This document shows, piece after piece, positions 9,500-18,706 of a DNA stretch of 64,000 nucleotides. Numbering within the stretch: the stretch's first letter is position 1; each line of letters opens with the position of its first letter. The notes below the pieces were generated by a model. That model had not been told where the DNA came from. It did no database searches and worked only from the letters and a program-made list of their open reading frames with translations. The position numbers were made by a program, and so were the translations under genes. The stretch comes from Halobacillus faecis (lineage in GTDB: Bacteria; Bacillota; Bacilli; Bacillales; Halobacillaceae): positions 45,483-109,482 of the forward strand of contig NZ_BJYD01000001.1 in NCBI RefSeq assembly GCF_007991335.1, read 5' to 3'.

Positions 9500-9538
9500 T
9501 GAAAAAGGAACTTCCAATGTGCTGGAAGTTCCTTTTTC
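9500..9538. terminator. Bidirectional terminator between ytcJ and nadK
   Basis: AAAAAGGAACTTCCA pairs perfectly with TGGAAGTTCCTTTTT over a six-base loop; both strands give a U-run. Confidence 0.92.
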
Positions 9539-9553
9539 AGGTGTTGGGTATTT

Positions 9554-10357
9554 TTAGAGGAACGTACGTTTAACGCGGTCCCAGTACGTATTGTTTTTAA
9601 GTTTGACGGTCTTAATGACATTTTCACTAAGATTGATTGTGACGTCATGAATATTACGAATGGAAAAGGCTTCGTTATCCATGCCGATAATCGGATAGTC
9701 ATTACCATCTTGGCGGACTTTTAGCTTCAATGATCGTTCTCCACTTAAGATAAAGGAGGAACCGAGTGTGCGGTAGCGGTTATTGTTAAGGGATGCGAGC
9801 TCACTGATCTGGAAACACGGAAGTTTTGGATCCACGACCGCGCCGTTGATGGATTTATTGTAAGCGGTGCTCCCAGTAGGGGTTGCAATGATTAATCCGT
9901 CTCCGCGGAAAGTTTCAAAATGCAAGTCGTCGATGTGGACATCAATGACAATGGATTTGATTAACGTCGAGCGTACACTGCATTCATTTAAACACATGAA
10001 AGTGGATTCATCATTAATGGTTGTTTCAATAACTGGGAAACGGCGTACTTCCACTTCAGAATTCTTCATCGCATCAATCATTTCATCGTGGTCATCGATG
10101 TCGAAGTCACAGTAAAGACCTGCTTCATGGCCGGTTCTAATTCCTACATAAAGGCAGTCCTGTCTGAACCCCGTTTTGCGGACAGCCTGCAAGAAGGTGC
10201 CATCGCCCCCTACAGCAATGATGATGTTGGCATCTGCGGAATCCTCAACGACATGGAAATCGTTGTCTCGGGCGAGTTGGAATAAGGACTCCAATTTATC
10301 ATTTAGTTCTTCGGTTTGCTGATAAAAAAAGTATAAATTTCTTCGTTGGTCGTTCAT
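9554..10357 (-). CDS. nadK: NAD kinase (second Bacillus-type paralogue)
   Basis: Phosphorylates NAD to NADP in the cytoplasm. The 267-residue protein has the GGDGT motif (AVGGDGTFLQAVRK), the NE-x-S segment CLNECSV and the conserved TPTGSTAYNKSING loop. Length and neighbours (ytxK on the other strand) match B. subtilis YtdI (PpnK2/NadK2). AGGAGGATGC precedes the start. It is convergent with ytcJ. Confidence 0.93.
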   Translation of the reverse strand: MNDQRRNLYFFYQQTEELNDKLESLFQLARDNDFHVVEDSADANIIIAVGGDGTFLQAVRKTGFRQDCLYVGIRTGHEAGLYCDFDIDDHDEMIDAMKNSEVEVRRFPVIETTINDESTFMCLNECSVRSTLIKSIVIDVHIDDLHFETFRGDGLIIATPTGSTAYNKSINGAVVDPKLPCFQISELASLNNNRYRTLGSSFILSGERSLKLKVRQDGNDYPIIGMDNEAFSIRNIHDVTINLSENVIKTVKLKNNTYWDRVKRTFL

Positions 10358-10478
10358 CTAGCATCCTCCTCTTATGTATAGCTTGATGTCATTTTATCAT
10401 TTCATTCTTGAAACCGCACACAATTTTCAAACAAATCGGGAAAGTTTAACATTGTTGAATTGAGGGGTGGAATTCGAT

Positions 10479-10556
10479 ATGGTGGGTATAGATGAAAACG
10501 TAAATGAAGGTTGGCGCATCATGTTTGATTCAAACAGCTGCGCCAATTTCTTTTGA
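10479..10556 (+). CDS. Possible 25-codon ORF ending inside a hairpin
   Basis: ATG with GAGGGGTGG eight bases upstream opens a 25-codon frame (MVGIDENVNEGWRIMF...) that stops at the T-run of the hairpin at 10511-10554, about 50 bp before ytxK. It could be a leader or a small protein, or chance. No family is recognised and the residue composition does not suggest a membrane peptide. Confidence 0.25.
   Translation: MVGIDENVNEGWRIMFDSNSCANFF
10511..10554 (+). terminator. Hairpin with T-run upstream of ytxK
   Basis: The outer stem TTGGCGCA/TGCGCCAA encloses an inner GTTTG-ATT-CAAAC hairpin and is followed by TTTCTTTT. It fits a terminator or attenuator for a short transcript starting between nadK and ytxK. 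Confidence 0.5.
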
Positions 10557-10608
10557 GATGGTCCTATAAAGTTTACCAAGCATGATTTTTATTTGAAGGA
10601 GAATGATT

Positions 10609-11601
10609 ATGAAGCAGGAACAAGTGGAAAAACTATTTCAATGGATCGATGATACTTCAACGGTGATATCCGAAGACTTGAATATTACCTATTTAGAAGC
10701 GATTGCAGAAACGATGGATGTCCTGTTCAATGGCCAGCCATTTGATGACATGGGAGATTCTTTGCAGACTTTTCTAACGAATGAACTGTTGAAGGTAAAA
10801 AAAGAAGAGTTTGAAAAAGAAGAAATAAGAAAAGCGGTCCAACTGGCCATTCTCAAGGGTATGAAGGGAGCCACTCAGCAGCAACATTTGATCACACCAG
10901 ATTCTGTTGCCATGTTCATGGGTTACCTGGCTTCCAAATTGTTTGAGGGGAAAGAAAGCCTGAAACTCTTCGATCCGGCTTCAGGAAGCGCAAATTTAAT
11001 GACTTCCGTTATGAACCAGCTGGATATGAAGCTGCAAGCATATGCCAGTGAAGTAGACCCTACCCTTATTCAGCTTGCCGTTGCGAATGCTAATTTGCAA
11101 AAAAATGAAATTGAGTTCTTCCACCAGGACAGCCTGGCCCCTTTCTTAATGGAGCCTGTAGACTTTGTACTGGCTGATCTCCCTGTCGGATATTATCCGG
11201 ATGACGCTCAAGCAGCAAGATATAAGCTGAAAGCGGACGAAGGCTTGTCGTATGCTCACCACCTGTTTATTGAGCAGGGATTGAATTATACAAAAGAAGG
11301 CGGCTTCCTTATGTTTATTGTGCCGAACTTCCTTTTTGAAAGTGAGCAGTCTAAGGCGCTGAATGAATTCTTACGTGAGCATGCTCACATCGTGGGAATG
11401 CTGCAGCTTTCCGACAGCTTATTTAAAGATGAAAAGCATGGAAAGAGCATCTTGATTTTACAGAAAAAAGGTCAAGAAACGAAAGCACCTAAGCAAGCAT
11501 TGTTGGCCAAGCTTCCTTCCTTTAAGAATCCGAATGGAATGGCGGATATCCTTGCTCAAATGAACCAATGGTTTGATGAATATAAAAGAACGCAATTGTG
11601 A
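10609..11601 (+). CDS. ytxK: Class I SAM-dependent methyltransferase YtxK
   Basis: A 330-residue protein related to N6-adenine DNA methylases of type I systems, but standing alone. The SAM-binding motif I is visible as DPASGSANLM, the acidic motif as ASEVDPTLI, and the motif IV position reads ADLPVGYYPDD where adenine methylases have NPPY or DPPY. Substrate specificity may therefore differ; the target is unknown. Length and linkage to ackA match B. subtilis YtxK. GAAGGAGA precedes the chosen ATG; an ATG two codons earlier is too close to it. In B. subtilis tpx follows ytxK; here tpx is absent and ackA comes next. Confidence 0.9.
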   Translation: MKQEQVEKLFQWIDDTSTVISEDLNITYLEAIAETMDVLFNGQPFDDMGDSLQTFLTNELLKVKKEEFEKEEIRKAVQLAILKGMKGATQQQHLITPDSVAMFMGYLASKLFEGKESLKLFDPASGSANLMTSVMNQLDMKLQAYASEVDPTLIQLAVANANLQKNEIEFFHQDSLAPFLMEPVDFVLADLPVGYYPDDAQAARYKLKADEGLSYAHHLFIEQGLNYTKEGGFLMFIVPNFLFESEQSKALNEFLREHAHIVGMLQLSDSLFKDEKHGKSILILQKKGQETKAPKQALLAKLPSFKNPNGMADILAQMNQWFDEYKRTQL

Positions 11602-11620
11602 GAAAATAACGAATATAACA

Positions 11621-11634
11621 AGTAAACGTTATCA
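11621..11634 (+). promoter_or_regulatory. cre-like CcpA site upstream of ackA
   Basis: AGTAAACGTTATCA agrees with the cre consensus TGWAARCGYTWWCA at all but the first base class. Its centre lies about 55 bp before the predicted transcription start, the geometry of CcpA activation known at B. subtilis ackA. Confidence 0.65.
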
Positions 11635-11647
11635 TAGCCCAGTGACC

Positions 11648-11676
11648 TTGAAATCGATGATAACGGGTGATTAAAT
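11648..11676 (+). promoter_or_regulatory. SigA promoter of ackA
   Basis: TTGAAA, 17 bp, TTAAAT with a TGA extension just before the -10. Confidence 0.6.
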
Positions 11677-11725
11677 AGTAGTGGTAGAAAATTACGAACC
11701 TATATTTTTAAGGGGATGAGCAACG

Positions 11726-12916
11726 TTGAGTAATAAAATTCTTGCTATAAATGCAGGTAGTTCATCACTGAAATTCCAACTGATTGAAATGCCTGAAGAA
11801 ACTGTAATTACCAAAGGACTAGTCGAGCGTATCGGCTTGAATGATGCTGTATTTACAATTGAAGTAAATGATGAAAAAGATGAAACCGTAACTGATATCC
11901 CTGATCATGGAGAAGCTGTGAAAATGCTTCTTGATAAATTGACTGCGAATGGAATCATCGAATCTCTTGATGAGATCAATGGTGTGGGGCACCGTGTCGT
12001 TCACGGAGGCGAGCGTTTCAGCGAATCTGTACTCATTACGGATGAAGTCATCCAAGAAATCGAGGATGTATCCGACTTGGCTCCATTGCATAACCCTGCA
12101 AACTTAACTGGAATCAACGCTTTCCGTGAAGTGCTTCCGAACGTACCTCACGTAGCTGTATTTGATACGGCATTCCACCAGTCCATGCCGGAACAGTCTT
12201 ATCTGTACAGCCTGCCATATGAGTATTATGAAGACTATGGCATCCGTAAGTATGGTTTCCATGGTACTTCCCACAAGTATGTTTCAGAACGTGCTGCTGA
12301 GATGTTGGGACGCCCAGTGGAAGAGCTTCGACTTCTATCCTGCCACCTAGGAAATGGTGCGAGTATTGCAGCCATCGAAGGCGGCAAGTCCATTGACACA
12401 TCTATGGGCTTCACCCCACTTGCTGGGGTTACCATGGGGACGCGCTCTGGTAACATCGACCCTGCATTGATTCCATTTATCATGGAGAAAACAGGCAAAA
12501 CAGCGAACGAAGTCATGAATGTTTTGAACAAAGAAAGTGGGATGCTTGCTCTTTCTGGTTTCTCCAGTGACTTGAGAGATATCGAAAAGCGTGCTGAAGA
12601 TGGGGACGAGCGTGCGGAGCTCGCTCTTGAAGTCTTTTCCGCTCGTATCCACAAATATATCGGTTCTTACGCTGCACGTATGCACGGCATCGATGGAATT
12701 ATCTTTACAGCTGGTGTCGGTGAAAACAGTGTGGCTATGCGGGAACGTGTCCTCAAGGGTCTTGAGTTCATGGGCGTATATTGGGATCCTGCTCTTAACA
12801 AAGTTCGTGGAAAAGAAGCATTTGTAAACTACCCTCACTCCCCAGTGAAGGTCATGATTATTCCAACAAACGAAGAAGTCATGATTGCTCGTGACACCGT
12901 TGAAAAAGGACTATAA
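11726..12916 (+). CDS. ackA: Acetate kinase
   Basis: Converts acetyl phosphate and ADP to acetate and ATP, the last step of overflow metabolism. The 396-residue protein has the N-terminal phosphate-binding signature ([13 protein letters not shown]), the second signature around GYRVVHGGE-like [13 protein letters not shown], and the active-site stretch TAFHQSMP...[20 protein letters not shown] precedes the start. A cre-like site and an extended -10 promoter lie upstream and a strong terminator downstream, so it is monocistronic and likely CcpA-activated. Confidence 0.97.
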   Translation: MSNKILAINAGSSSLKFQLIEMPEETVITKGLVERIGLNDAVFTIEVNDEKDETVTDIPDHGEAVKMLLDKLTANGIIESLDEINGVGHRVVHGGERFSESVLITDEVIQEIEDVSDLAPLHNPANLTGINAFREVLPNVPHVAVFDTAFHQSMPEQSYLYSLPYEYYEDYGIRKYGFHGTSHKYVSERAAEMLGRPVEELRLLSCHLGNGASIAAIEGGKSIDTSMGFTPLAGVTMGTRSGNIDPALIPFIMEKTGKTANEVMNVLNKESGMLALSGFSSDLRDIEKRAEDGDERAELALEVFSARIHKYIGSYAARMHGIDGIIFTAGVGENSVAMRERVLKGLEFMGVYWDPALNKVRGKEAFVNYPHSPVKVMIIPTNEEVMIARDTVEKGL

Positions 12917-12922
12917 TAGGAA

Positions 12923-12957
12923 AAGCAATCGCACCCGGGTGCGATTGCTTTTTTTTG
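12923..12957 (+). terminator. Terminator after ackA
   Basis: AAGCAATCGCACCC followed at once by GGGTGCGATTGCTT and T8; very stable. Confidence 0.92.
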
Positions 12958-13008
12958 AGCTTTCAGTCTACAATATATGGTAAGGAACAAAGACGAGGAG
13001 GGAGCGCT

Positions 13009-13839
13009 TTGTCACACCAACGAATACGTACCGAATTAAAAACATGGTTGGAGCAATACCAGCAGTATCAGCCGAATGATTTTGAAATGGTTTATGATCA
13101 TTGGGTTCAACAAAGCTTGGCGAATGTGGATCCTCAAGTGAAAAAAGCATTTTTCTCAAAATTAGATGCCTGGTTTTTTCATACCCATGCTTTTTTACAA
13201 GGAACCTCTTATCAATACGAGGCCAGAGAACGGATTCTAACGGTGGGGAGAATTTTTTCCAATCAGATTGAAAAAATTGAAGATATGGAGAAAGAGCTGA
13301 CCGTAGAACAGTTAACCTACATAGCTGAGCAGCAGATGGCCAGGGGGCGTCTTTATTCATTTGCGCAGGGTGGCTTGACAGGGGCCGGCGGCTGGCTTTT
13401 TCTAGGGATGGATTACCCTCTGATGATGCTCATGAATATAAGAGCGATACAGCTGATTGGTTTAACATTTGGACATGAAATGAACCATCCTTATGAAATG
13501 ATGATTTCCCTCAAAGTATTTCATGCTGCTACTTTACCGAAAAGGTTAAAAGCGAGTGCTTGGAACGAGTTGATTGAAGAAGTGAAGAAGAAAGAACACC
13601 CTTTCATCTTTGCAGGGGAGGATCAATTGACAGATGAAGGTTGGATGGAACAACCGATGAAACAGTGTTTTAAATCCTTATTCATCCTCATGTTCAGAAA
13701 AAAGCTCGTTCAAGGTTTACCATTCATCAGTATCGCGATAGGAGCTTATTCGAACTACCATCTAACCAAACAGGTGACAGAGTTTGCCATGAAATTCTAT
13801 CAATACCGTCACCTTATGAACCAGGAAGGAGCGTCTTGA
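13009..13839 (+). CDS. EcsC-family protein
   Basis: A 276-residue protein resembling the EcsC family, a poorly understood group found near or far from Ecs ABC transporters. Visible features are a glycine-rich hydrophobic segment (FAQGGLTGAGGWLFLGMDYPLMMLMNIRAIQLIGLTFG) and a second hydrophobic stretch near the C-terminus (GLPFISIAIGAYSNY), which suggest membrane association. The TTG start is supported by GGAGGGAG. It touches moaB: the EcsC stop is immediately followed by the moaB TTG, so the two are coupled. Function is not known. Confidence 0.75.
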   Translation: MSHQRIRTELKTWLEQYQQYQPNDFEMVYDHWVQQSLANVDPQVKKAFFSKLDAWFFHTHAFLQGTSYQYEARERILTVGRIFSNQIEKIEDMEKELTVEQLTYIAEQQMARGRLYSFAQGGLTGAGGWLFLGMDYPLMMLMNIRAIQLIGLTFGHEMNHPYEMMISLKVFHAATLPKRLKASAWNELIEEVKKKEHPFIFAGEDQLTDEGWMEQPMKQCFKSLFILMFRKKLVQGLPFISIAIGAYSNYHLTKQVTEFAMKFYQYRHLMNQEGAS

Positions 13840-14352
13840 TTGGCTGTTGAAGAACATAAAGCAAGAGGAAGTGATTCAGTTTCCTGCCTTGTGCTCACCG
13901 TGAGCGACACACGCACAGAAGAAACCGACAAAAGTGGTAGGTTGATGATCGAAAAGCTTACGAATGCCGGACACACGGTAAGTAAATACCATATTGTAAA
14001 AGATGAACAAAGTGAAATTCGTGACTATACGAAGAGTGGGGTGGACGATCCCGACATCGATGCGGTTTTAATAAACGGCGGTACAGGGGTTGCCAAACGG
14101 GATATAACGATTGAAGTGATTGAAGGGATGCTTGAGAAAGAGATGCCTGGCTTTGGAGAAATTTTTAGAATGCTTAGCTACACGGAGGATATCGGATCTG
14201 CAGCGATCTTGTCACGTGCCATTGCTGGTGTATCTGGACGAACGGCTATATTTTCTACACCAGGTTCTTCTGGCGCCGTAAAGCTCGCGATGGATCGATT
14301 GATACTTCCTGAACTACCACACATTGTTGGAGAACTGAATAAAGACAAATAA
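13840..14352 (+). CDS. moaB: Molybdenum cofactor biosynthesis protein MoaB
   Basis: A 170-residue MoCF-type protein that adenylylates molybdopterin before metal insertion. The family motifs GGTGVAKRDITIE, MPGFGEIFR and FSTPGSSGAVKLAM are all present in order. The TTG start directly follows the upstream stop, with GGAAGGAG eight bases before it. Position next to ackA and the usp gene matches other Bacilli. Confidence 0.93.
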   Translation: MAVEEHKARGSDSVSCLVLTVSDTRTEETDKSGRLMIEKLTNAGHTVSKYHIVKDEQSEIRDYTKSGVDDPDIDAVLINGGTGVAKRDITIEVIEGMLEKEMPGFGEIFRMLSYTEDIGSAAILSRAIAGVSGRTAIFSTPGSSGAVKLAMDRLILPELPHIVGELNKDK

Positions 14353-14380
14353 AAGAACCCCGGATCCGGGGTTCTTTTAT
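14352..14380. terminator. Bidirectional terminator between moaB and the usp gene
   Basis: AAAAGAACCCCG-GATC-like centre-CGGGGTTCTTTT, a near-perfect palindrome. Confidence 0.9.
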
Positions 14381-14841
14381 TTGTCTTCTTTTTCTTTCGC
14401 ATTATCCGGGCGCACTACAAGTACATCGCAGGTCGCGTATCTTGTGATATGTTCGGATACACTACCGATAAAGAAACGTTCCATCGCATTTAAGCCTGTT
14501 GCGCCGCAGATAATAAGATCAGCATTATATTTCGGAGCGACATCTTTAGCAATTTTTACTTTTGGGGAACCGTATTCAATATCAACAACTACGTTCTTCA
14601 CACCGGCTTTTTCTGCTTTTTCCTGGTAGTCATTTAATAATTCGGTCGCATATTGTTCGGCGCGGATCGCGAGGGAACGGTCATAGGCTTCTACGGTTGC
14701 AAAGGCTCGTGTATCCACCACGTGAGCTAGTACCAGCTTCGCCTCATTTCGGTTCGCAATGTCAATGGCTTTATTAAAGGCCACTTCTGCCGTAACGGAG
14801 CCGTCGACTGCCACAACAATATCCTTATATTCAAAAGTCAT
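14377..14841 (-). CDS. Universal stress protein, UspA family
   Basis: A 154-residue single-domain Usp protein. It begins with the usual strand KDIVVAVDGS and carries the ATP-binding signature G-2x-G-9x-G-(S/T) as GATGLNAMERFFIGSVSEHI followed by the CDVLVVRP strand. It is therefore probably an ATP-binding dimer with a stress-related role. The ribosome binding site is GAGGAGGC on the minus strand. Linkage to moaB and ackA is common in Bacillaceae. Confidence 0.92.
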   Translation of the reverse strand: MTFEYKDIVVAVDGSVTAEVAFNKAIDIANRNEAKLVLAHVVDTRAFATVEAYDRSLAIRAEQYATELLNDYQEKAEKAGVKNVVVDIEYGSPKVKIAKDVAPKYNADLIICGATGLNAMERFFIGSVSEHITRYATCDVLVVRPDNAKEKEDK

Positions 14842-14959
14842 GCTGGATGCCTCCTCTCTTTTCTATATTCTTATTATATCATGCCTGTTTATTGGATAGA
14901 CGCGCAATTGACGCATAATTATAACAATTTTGAGAAAACTAAACAGGGAGGTGGTACAC

Positions 14960-15076
14960 GTGAAGAAACCGAAGAATCCAATCGAGAGAGAAAAAGATAT
15001 GGAGCAGGAACAACAACTTATGCAGTCGATCAATGAAAGTTACCAATCCGGAAATAAGAAAAAAGACTCCCGTTAA
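14960..15076 (+). CDS. Very small hydrophilic protein (38 aa), unknown
   Basis: A GTG start preceded by GGGAGGTG opens a 38-residue, highly charged, Lys/Glu/Gln-rich protein (starts MKKPKNPIEREKDMEQEQ, ends NKKKDSR) that stops just before a strong terminator. The strong binding site, own terminator and free space make it a credible small gene. No family is recognised; the composition resembles short spore or cytosolic peptides annotated in Bacillaceae but this is only an impression. Confidence 0.55.
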   Translation: MKKPKNPIEREKDMEQEQQLMQSINESYQSGNKKKDSR

Positions 15077-15079
15077 TAA

Positions 15080-15110
15080 AAGCCCCAACAGCTTTACGCT
15101 GTTGGGGTAA
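15080..15110. terminator. Bidirectional terminator
   Basis: GCCCCAACAGC-TTTAC-GCTGTTGGGG between the 38-aa ORF and the permease gene; moderate U-runs on both sides. Confidence 0.75.
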
Positions 15111-15115
15111 TTACG

Positions 15116-16435
15116 TTATCTTCTCTTTATAAAGATAGGGTAAATCGTGAAAATGACGAAGAATGTTGAAAAACCTGGTGACCATGCATCAGGAAGAAGG
15201 AAATAAAGCAGGCTTCCTGTCAAAATCGCTCCCATGGCTAAGATGTTCACGTATCGTGGTTTCGTTAATAGAGACAAATCTTCGTCGTTTAAACGGGTTC
15301 TTTTTACAATGAGGTAATCACTGCAAATAACAGCTGAGATAGGAATAATCAATCCACCAAGCAAAGAAATAAAAGATTCTGCTTCATTTACAAGAGCAGG
15401 GAAACCGCTGAGCATCACACCTACTGCGCCGAACATAACAGCGGCTTGAACTCTAGAAAGTTTTGGAAAGGTATTCAAAAGGCTGAATCCACCTGTATAC
15501 GCATTACTGACATTAATGCTGATCATGGAAATAATGGCCGTCCCTGTAATAATCGCTATAAGAAGCGGAGAATTCGTTAAGGCAGTGGATGATACATACG
15601 GGTTAAGATCGTGAAACAGATAAGCAGAGGCACACCCGATGACCGCTGTAATGAAAAAGCCGATACCATTACCAATGAGTAATCCATAAAAACCATGAGA
15701 AGGGGATTTTGCATACCTCGTCATATCCGCTGATGCACTTACGCCTGATACATACTGAACAAACGCGAGGCTTGCAAAAAATAACATGGACGAGAATGAC
15801 CCTTCCATCCCTCCATTATGAAGCATCATCAGTGAACCGGGGGTTTGATTTGTAGTAAAGTAAACATACAAGATCGTTGCTTCACCGATAAGTAATAAAG
15901 GTAAAAAATAGCTCATGGCTTGTTTTACCGCATTAAAACCAACAATCGCAAGTGTAACCATGAGTATCGAAAGCGGAATAGAGTAGACCCAAAATGGAAG
16001 ATCTATTCCGGTCAGACGTAAGATTAGTTGCTGGACGACATAAGTCCCACCGATGGTTTGTACACTGAACCAATAAAGGGAAGTGAGGCTCCGGATCGGG
16101 GCAGATAAAAATCGGGTACCATTTACTCCGAGAATTGTACGCAGTGCATATTGAGCCGGGATGCCAAGTCGGGCACCTGGTAAGGATAAGAAAGATACTA
16201 GTAAGAAGCCGAGAAGTGCTCCGATGATCGTCGAGATGACCCCTGCCCAGAAGGAAAGTCCTCCTTCCAAGACAGCCAATGCGGGAACGAGGAAGTTGCC
16301 TGCATTGGCAGCTATGGCAATCTGTATGAAAGCAAAGCGGTACCAAGGGGTGTCCCGTTTTTCAGCAGGAACAGCCTCTAAACCATAATGTTCAATTAAT
16401 TGTTTCCGGGGAGCATAAGCTCTCAAAACATTCAC
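15116..16435 (-). CDS. NCS1-family purine/cytosine permease (CodB-like)
   Basis: A 439-residue integral membrane protein with about twelve hydrophobic segments. The N-terminal cytoplasmic part is followed by FAFIQIAIAANAGNFLVPAL, typical of NCS1 cytosine/purine permeases, and the C-terminal half has ISINVSNAYTGG. It probably imports a nucleobase or related compound with a cation. The substrate cannot be told from sequence and no deaminase or hydantoinase gene is adjacent. AAAGGACG precedes the start. Confidence 0.85.
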   Translation of the reverse strand: MNVLRAYAPRKQLIEHYGLEAVPAEKRDTPWYRFAFIQIAIAANAGNFLVPALAVLEGGLSFWAGVISTIIGALLGFLLVSFLSLPGARLGIPAQYALRTILGVNGTRFLSAPIRSLTSLYWFSVQTIGGTYVVQQLILRLTGIDLPFWVYSIPLSILMVTLAIVGFNAVKQAMSYFLPLLLIGEATILYVYFTTNQTPGSLMMLHNGGMEGSFSSMLFFASLAFVQYVSGVSASADMTRYAKSPSHGFYGLLIGNGIGFFITAVIGCASAYLFHDLNPYVSSTALTNSPLLIAIITGTAIISMISINVSNAYTGGFSLLNTFPKLSRVQAAVMFGAVGVMLSGFPALVNEAESFISLLGGLIIPISAVICSDYLIVKRTRLNDEDLSLLTKPRYVNILAMGAILTGSLLYFLLPDAWSPGFSTFFVIFTIYPIFIKRR

Positions 16436-16514
16436 GTCCTTTCTGACCCAATCATTGTACAGAAAGGCGACTCAAGTGTAAATGAAAATAGAGACTTAAG
16501 GAGGTTTTTAAAAT

Positions 16515-17273
16515 ATGAGGCATGCACTGATTACAGCTGGCACCAAAGGGCTAGGGAGGAAAGTAGCCGAGCACATGCTGAAACAAAATCATTCCATTAC
16601 TGTTACATATAGAAGTGATGAAGCTAAAGCCCTTTCTTTGCTAGACGATTTCCCTGAAGATCAAGACAGAATTCAAATTATAAAAGCTGACGTGACAAAG
16701 AAGGAGGAGATCCATTACCTTATAGAAAAAACTTTGAAGCGCTTTGGTAGAGTTGATTTTTTAATTAATAATGCAGGTCCCTATATCTTTGAAAGAAAAA
16801 AATTAATAGACTACACAGAAGAGGAATGGAATTCGATGATTCGAGGAAACCTTGATGCGGTGTTTCACCTTATGAAAGCCATTGTTCCTCAAATGAGAAA
16901 ACAAAATTTCGGTAGGATCATTAACTACGGCTTCCAAGGGGCACAATCGGCTTCAGGGTGGATCTATCGTTCTGCTTTTGCAGCAGCAAAAGTTGGTCTT
17001 GTATCCCTGACTAAAACGATTGCTTATGAAGAAGCAGAATATGGAATCACTTCAAATATGATTTGTCCGGGAAACATAACAGGAGAGTGGAAGGAATCTT
17101 GCATCGAAGTGAGTAGAAAAAGTAGAGATGAAGAAACTCCGATCGGCCGCCCGGGGACGGGGGAAGATGTAGCACGAACCATCGATTTTTTATGTCAGGA
17201 AGATTCGGATATGATTACAGCTACGATTTATGAAGTCACCGGGGGATTGGACGTTATCCACAGGCACCGATAA
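16515..17273 (+). CDS. ytkK: SDR-family protein YtkK with altered active site
   Basis: A 252-residue short-chain dehydrogenase/reductase-like protein. The cofactor motif is TAGTKGLG and the structural NNAG motif is intact (about 85-88). The catalytic YxxxK reads FAAAK (Phe155, Lys159) and the catalytic serine region reads INYGFQG, so the usual Ser and Tyr are missing. It may bind NAD(P) without acting as a normal oxidoreductase. Position before ald matches B. subtilis YtkK. The start has AAGGAGG. Confidence 0.82.
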   Translation: MRHALITAGTKGLGRKVAEHMLKQNHSITVTYRSDEAKALSLLDDFPEDQDRIQIIKADVTKKEEIHYLIEKTLKRFGRVDFLINNAGPYIFERKKLIDYTEEEWNSMIRGNLDAVFHLMKAIVPQMRKQNFGRIINYGFQGAQSASGWIYRSAFAAAKVGLVSLTKTIAYEEAEYGITSNMICPGNITGEWKESCIEVSRKSRDEETPIGRPGTGEDVARTIDFLCQEDSDMITATIYEVTGGLDVIHRHR

Positions 17274-17428
17274 GTCATAAAGAAATAGTCGAATTTTGGA
17301 TGTTCTTCATCCTATAGAAAACATTTGGTACAATAAAAGGGCTTTCTTTTCTTATTTTTGAAGACTTGTATGAAAAGCATTTCAGGATGAAGTAAATTTC
17401 ATGTATAGAATAAGGAGGATGGGCTGCA

Positions 17429-18547
17429 GTGAAAATAGGAGTACCAAGAGAAGTCAAAAACAATGAGAATCGTATAGCGATGACGCCTGCTGGGGTGGTC
17501 AGCTTGACCAACGCAGGGCATGAAGTGTTCGTAGAAACAAGTGCAGGACTAGGTTCAGGCTTCACCGATGATCAGTACAGGGAAGCTGGTGCTTCAATCG
17601 TTGGTTCAGCTCAGGAAGCATGGAGTCAGGAAATGGTAATGAAAGTAAAAGAACCTCTTCTGGAAGAGTACGGATATTTTTATAAAGGACTGATCTTATT
17701 TACTTACTTGCACTTGGCTCCGGAACCGGAATTGACGAAAGCTCTTGTAAGTAAGAAGGTTACTTCAATTGCATATGAGACCGTTCAATTGCCGAATGGA
17801 TCACTCCCGCTTTTGACGCCGATGAGTGAAGTAGCAGGAAGGATGGCTTCCCAAATTGGTGCCCAATACCTTGAAAAGTCAAAAGGTGGAAAAGGAATTC
17901 TGTTAGGAGGCATCCCGGGTGTAAGACGCGGAAGAGTCACTGTTATCGGTGGAGGCGTTGTAGGTACAAATGCAGCTAAGATTGCCATGGGACTTGGAGC
18001 GGATGTCACCATCATTGACCTGAACCCTGAACGATTGCGCCAGCTTGATGATATTTTTGGTTCTGATATCAACACGTTGATGTCGAACCCGCTAAATATT
18101 CAAGAGGCCTTGGAAGAGTCCGATCTAGTTATTGGAGCTGTTCTTATTCCAGGGGCTAAAGCGCCAAGCCTCGTGACAGAGGATATGGTCAAATCGATGA
18201 ATGAAGGATCTGTCATTGTTGATGTTGCCATCGACCAAGGCGGCATTTTCGAAACCACTGATCGAATCACCACTCATGATGATCCTACTTATGAAAAGCA
18301 TGGGGTTCTTCACTATGCGGTAGCTAACATGCCGGGCGCTGTTCCGAGGACGTCCACCATCGGGTTAACGAACGTTACGGTTCCATACGCTCTTCAGTTA
18401 GCGAACAAAGGATATAAGAGGGCCTGTCAGGAAAATGAGGCACTTTATAAGGGTCTTAACACGCTTGAAGGGCATGTGACCTACAAAGCGGTTGCTGAAG
18501 CTCAAGGTCTTGAATATACAGAGGCCAAGCAACTTTTTAATAAATAA
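17429..18547 (+). CDS. ald: Alanine dehydrogenase
   Basis: NAD-dependent oxidative deamination of L-alanine to pyruvate and ammonium; needed for alanine use and efficient sporulation in Bacillus. The 372-residue protein begins with [20 protein letters not shown], has the catalytic region [11 protein letters not shown] and the Rossmann motif [20 protein letters not shown] around residue 170. AAGGAGGATG precedes the GTG start. A long inverted repeat upstream (17305-17313 with 17384-17392) may be regulatory. In B. subtilis the PucR-type activator AdeR controls ald; no such gene is in this window. Confidence 0.97.
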   Translation: MKIGVPREVKNNENRIAMTPAGVVSLTNAGHEVFVETSAGLGSGFTDDQYREAGASIVGSAQEAWSQEMVMKVKEPLLEEYGYFYKGLILFTYLHLAPEPELTKALVSKKVTSIAYETVQLPNGSLPLLTPMSEVAGRMASQIGAQYLEKSKGGKGILLGGIPGVRRGRVTVIGGGVVGTNAAKIAMGLGADVTIIDLNPERLRQLDDIFGSDINTLMSNPLNIQEALEESDLVIGAVLIPGAKAPSLVTEDMVKSMNEGSVIVDVAIDQGGIFETTDRITTHDDPTYEKHGVLHYAVANMPGAVPRTSTIGLTNVTVPYALQLANKGYKRACQENEALYKGLNTLEGHVTYKAVAEAQGLEYTEAKQLFNK

Positions 18548-18561
18548 AGATATATATAAAG

Positions 18562-18596
18562 AGCGCGGACTTCACTCACGTCCACGCTTTTTTTTA
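18562..18596 (+). terminator. Terminator after ald
   Basis: AGCGCGGAC and GTCCACGCT pair with one mismatch, followed by T8. Confidence 0.85.
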
Positions 18597-18706
18597 TATC
18601 CTCTAACCCCCCTGTTTCCAGGCTCAGTGTTGAACTATGGCTGTCAGAAAACCTGAGAGTTAGATCATCGGGAGTTTTTGGAATATTAATCTTTAACGGT
18701 GTTTTT

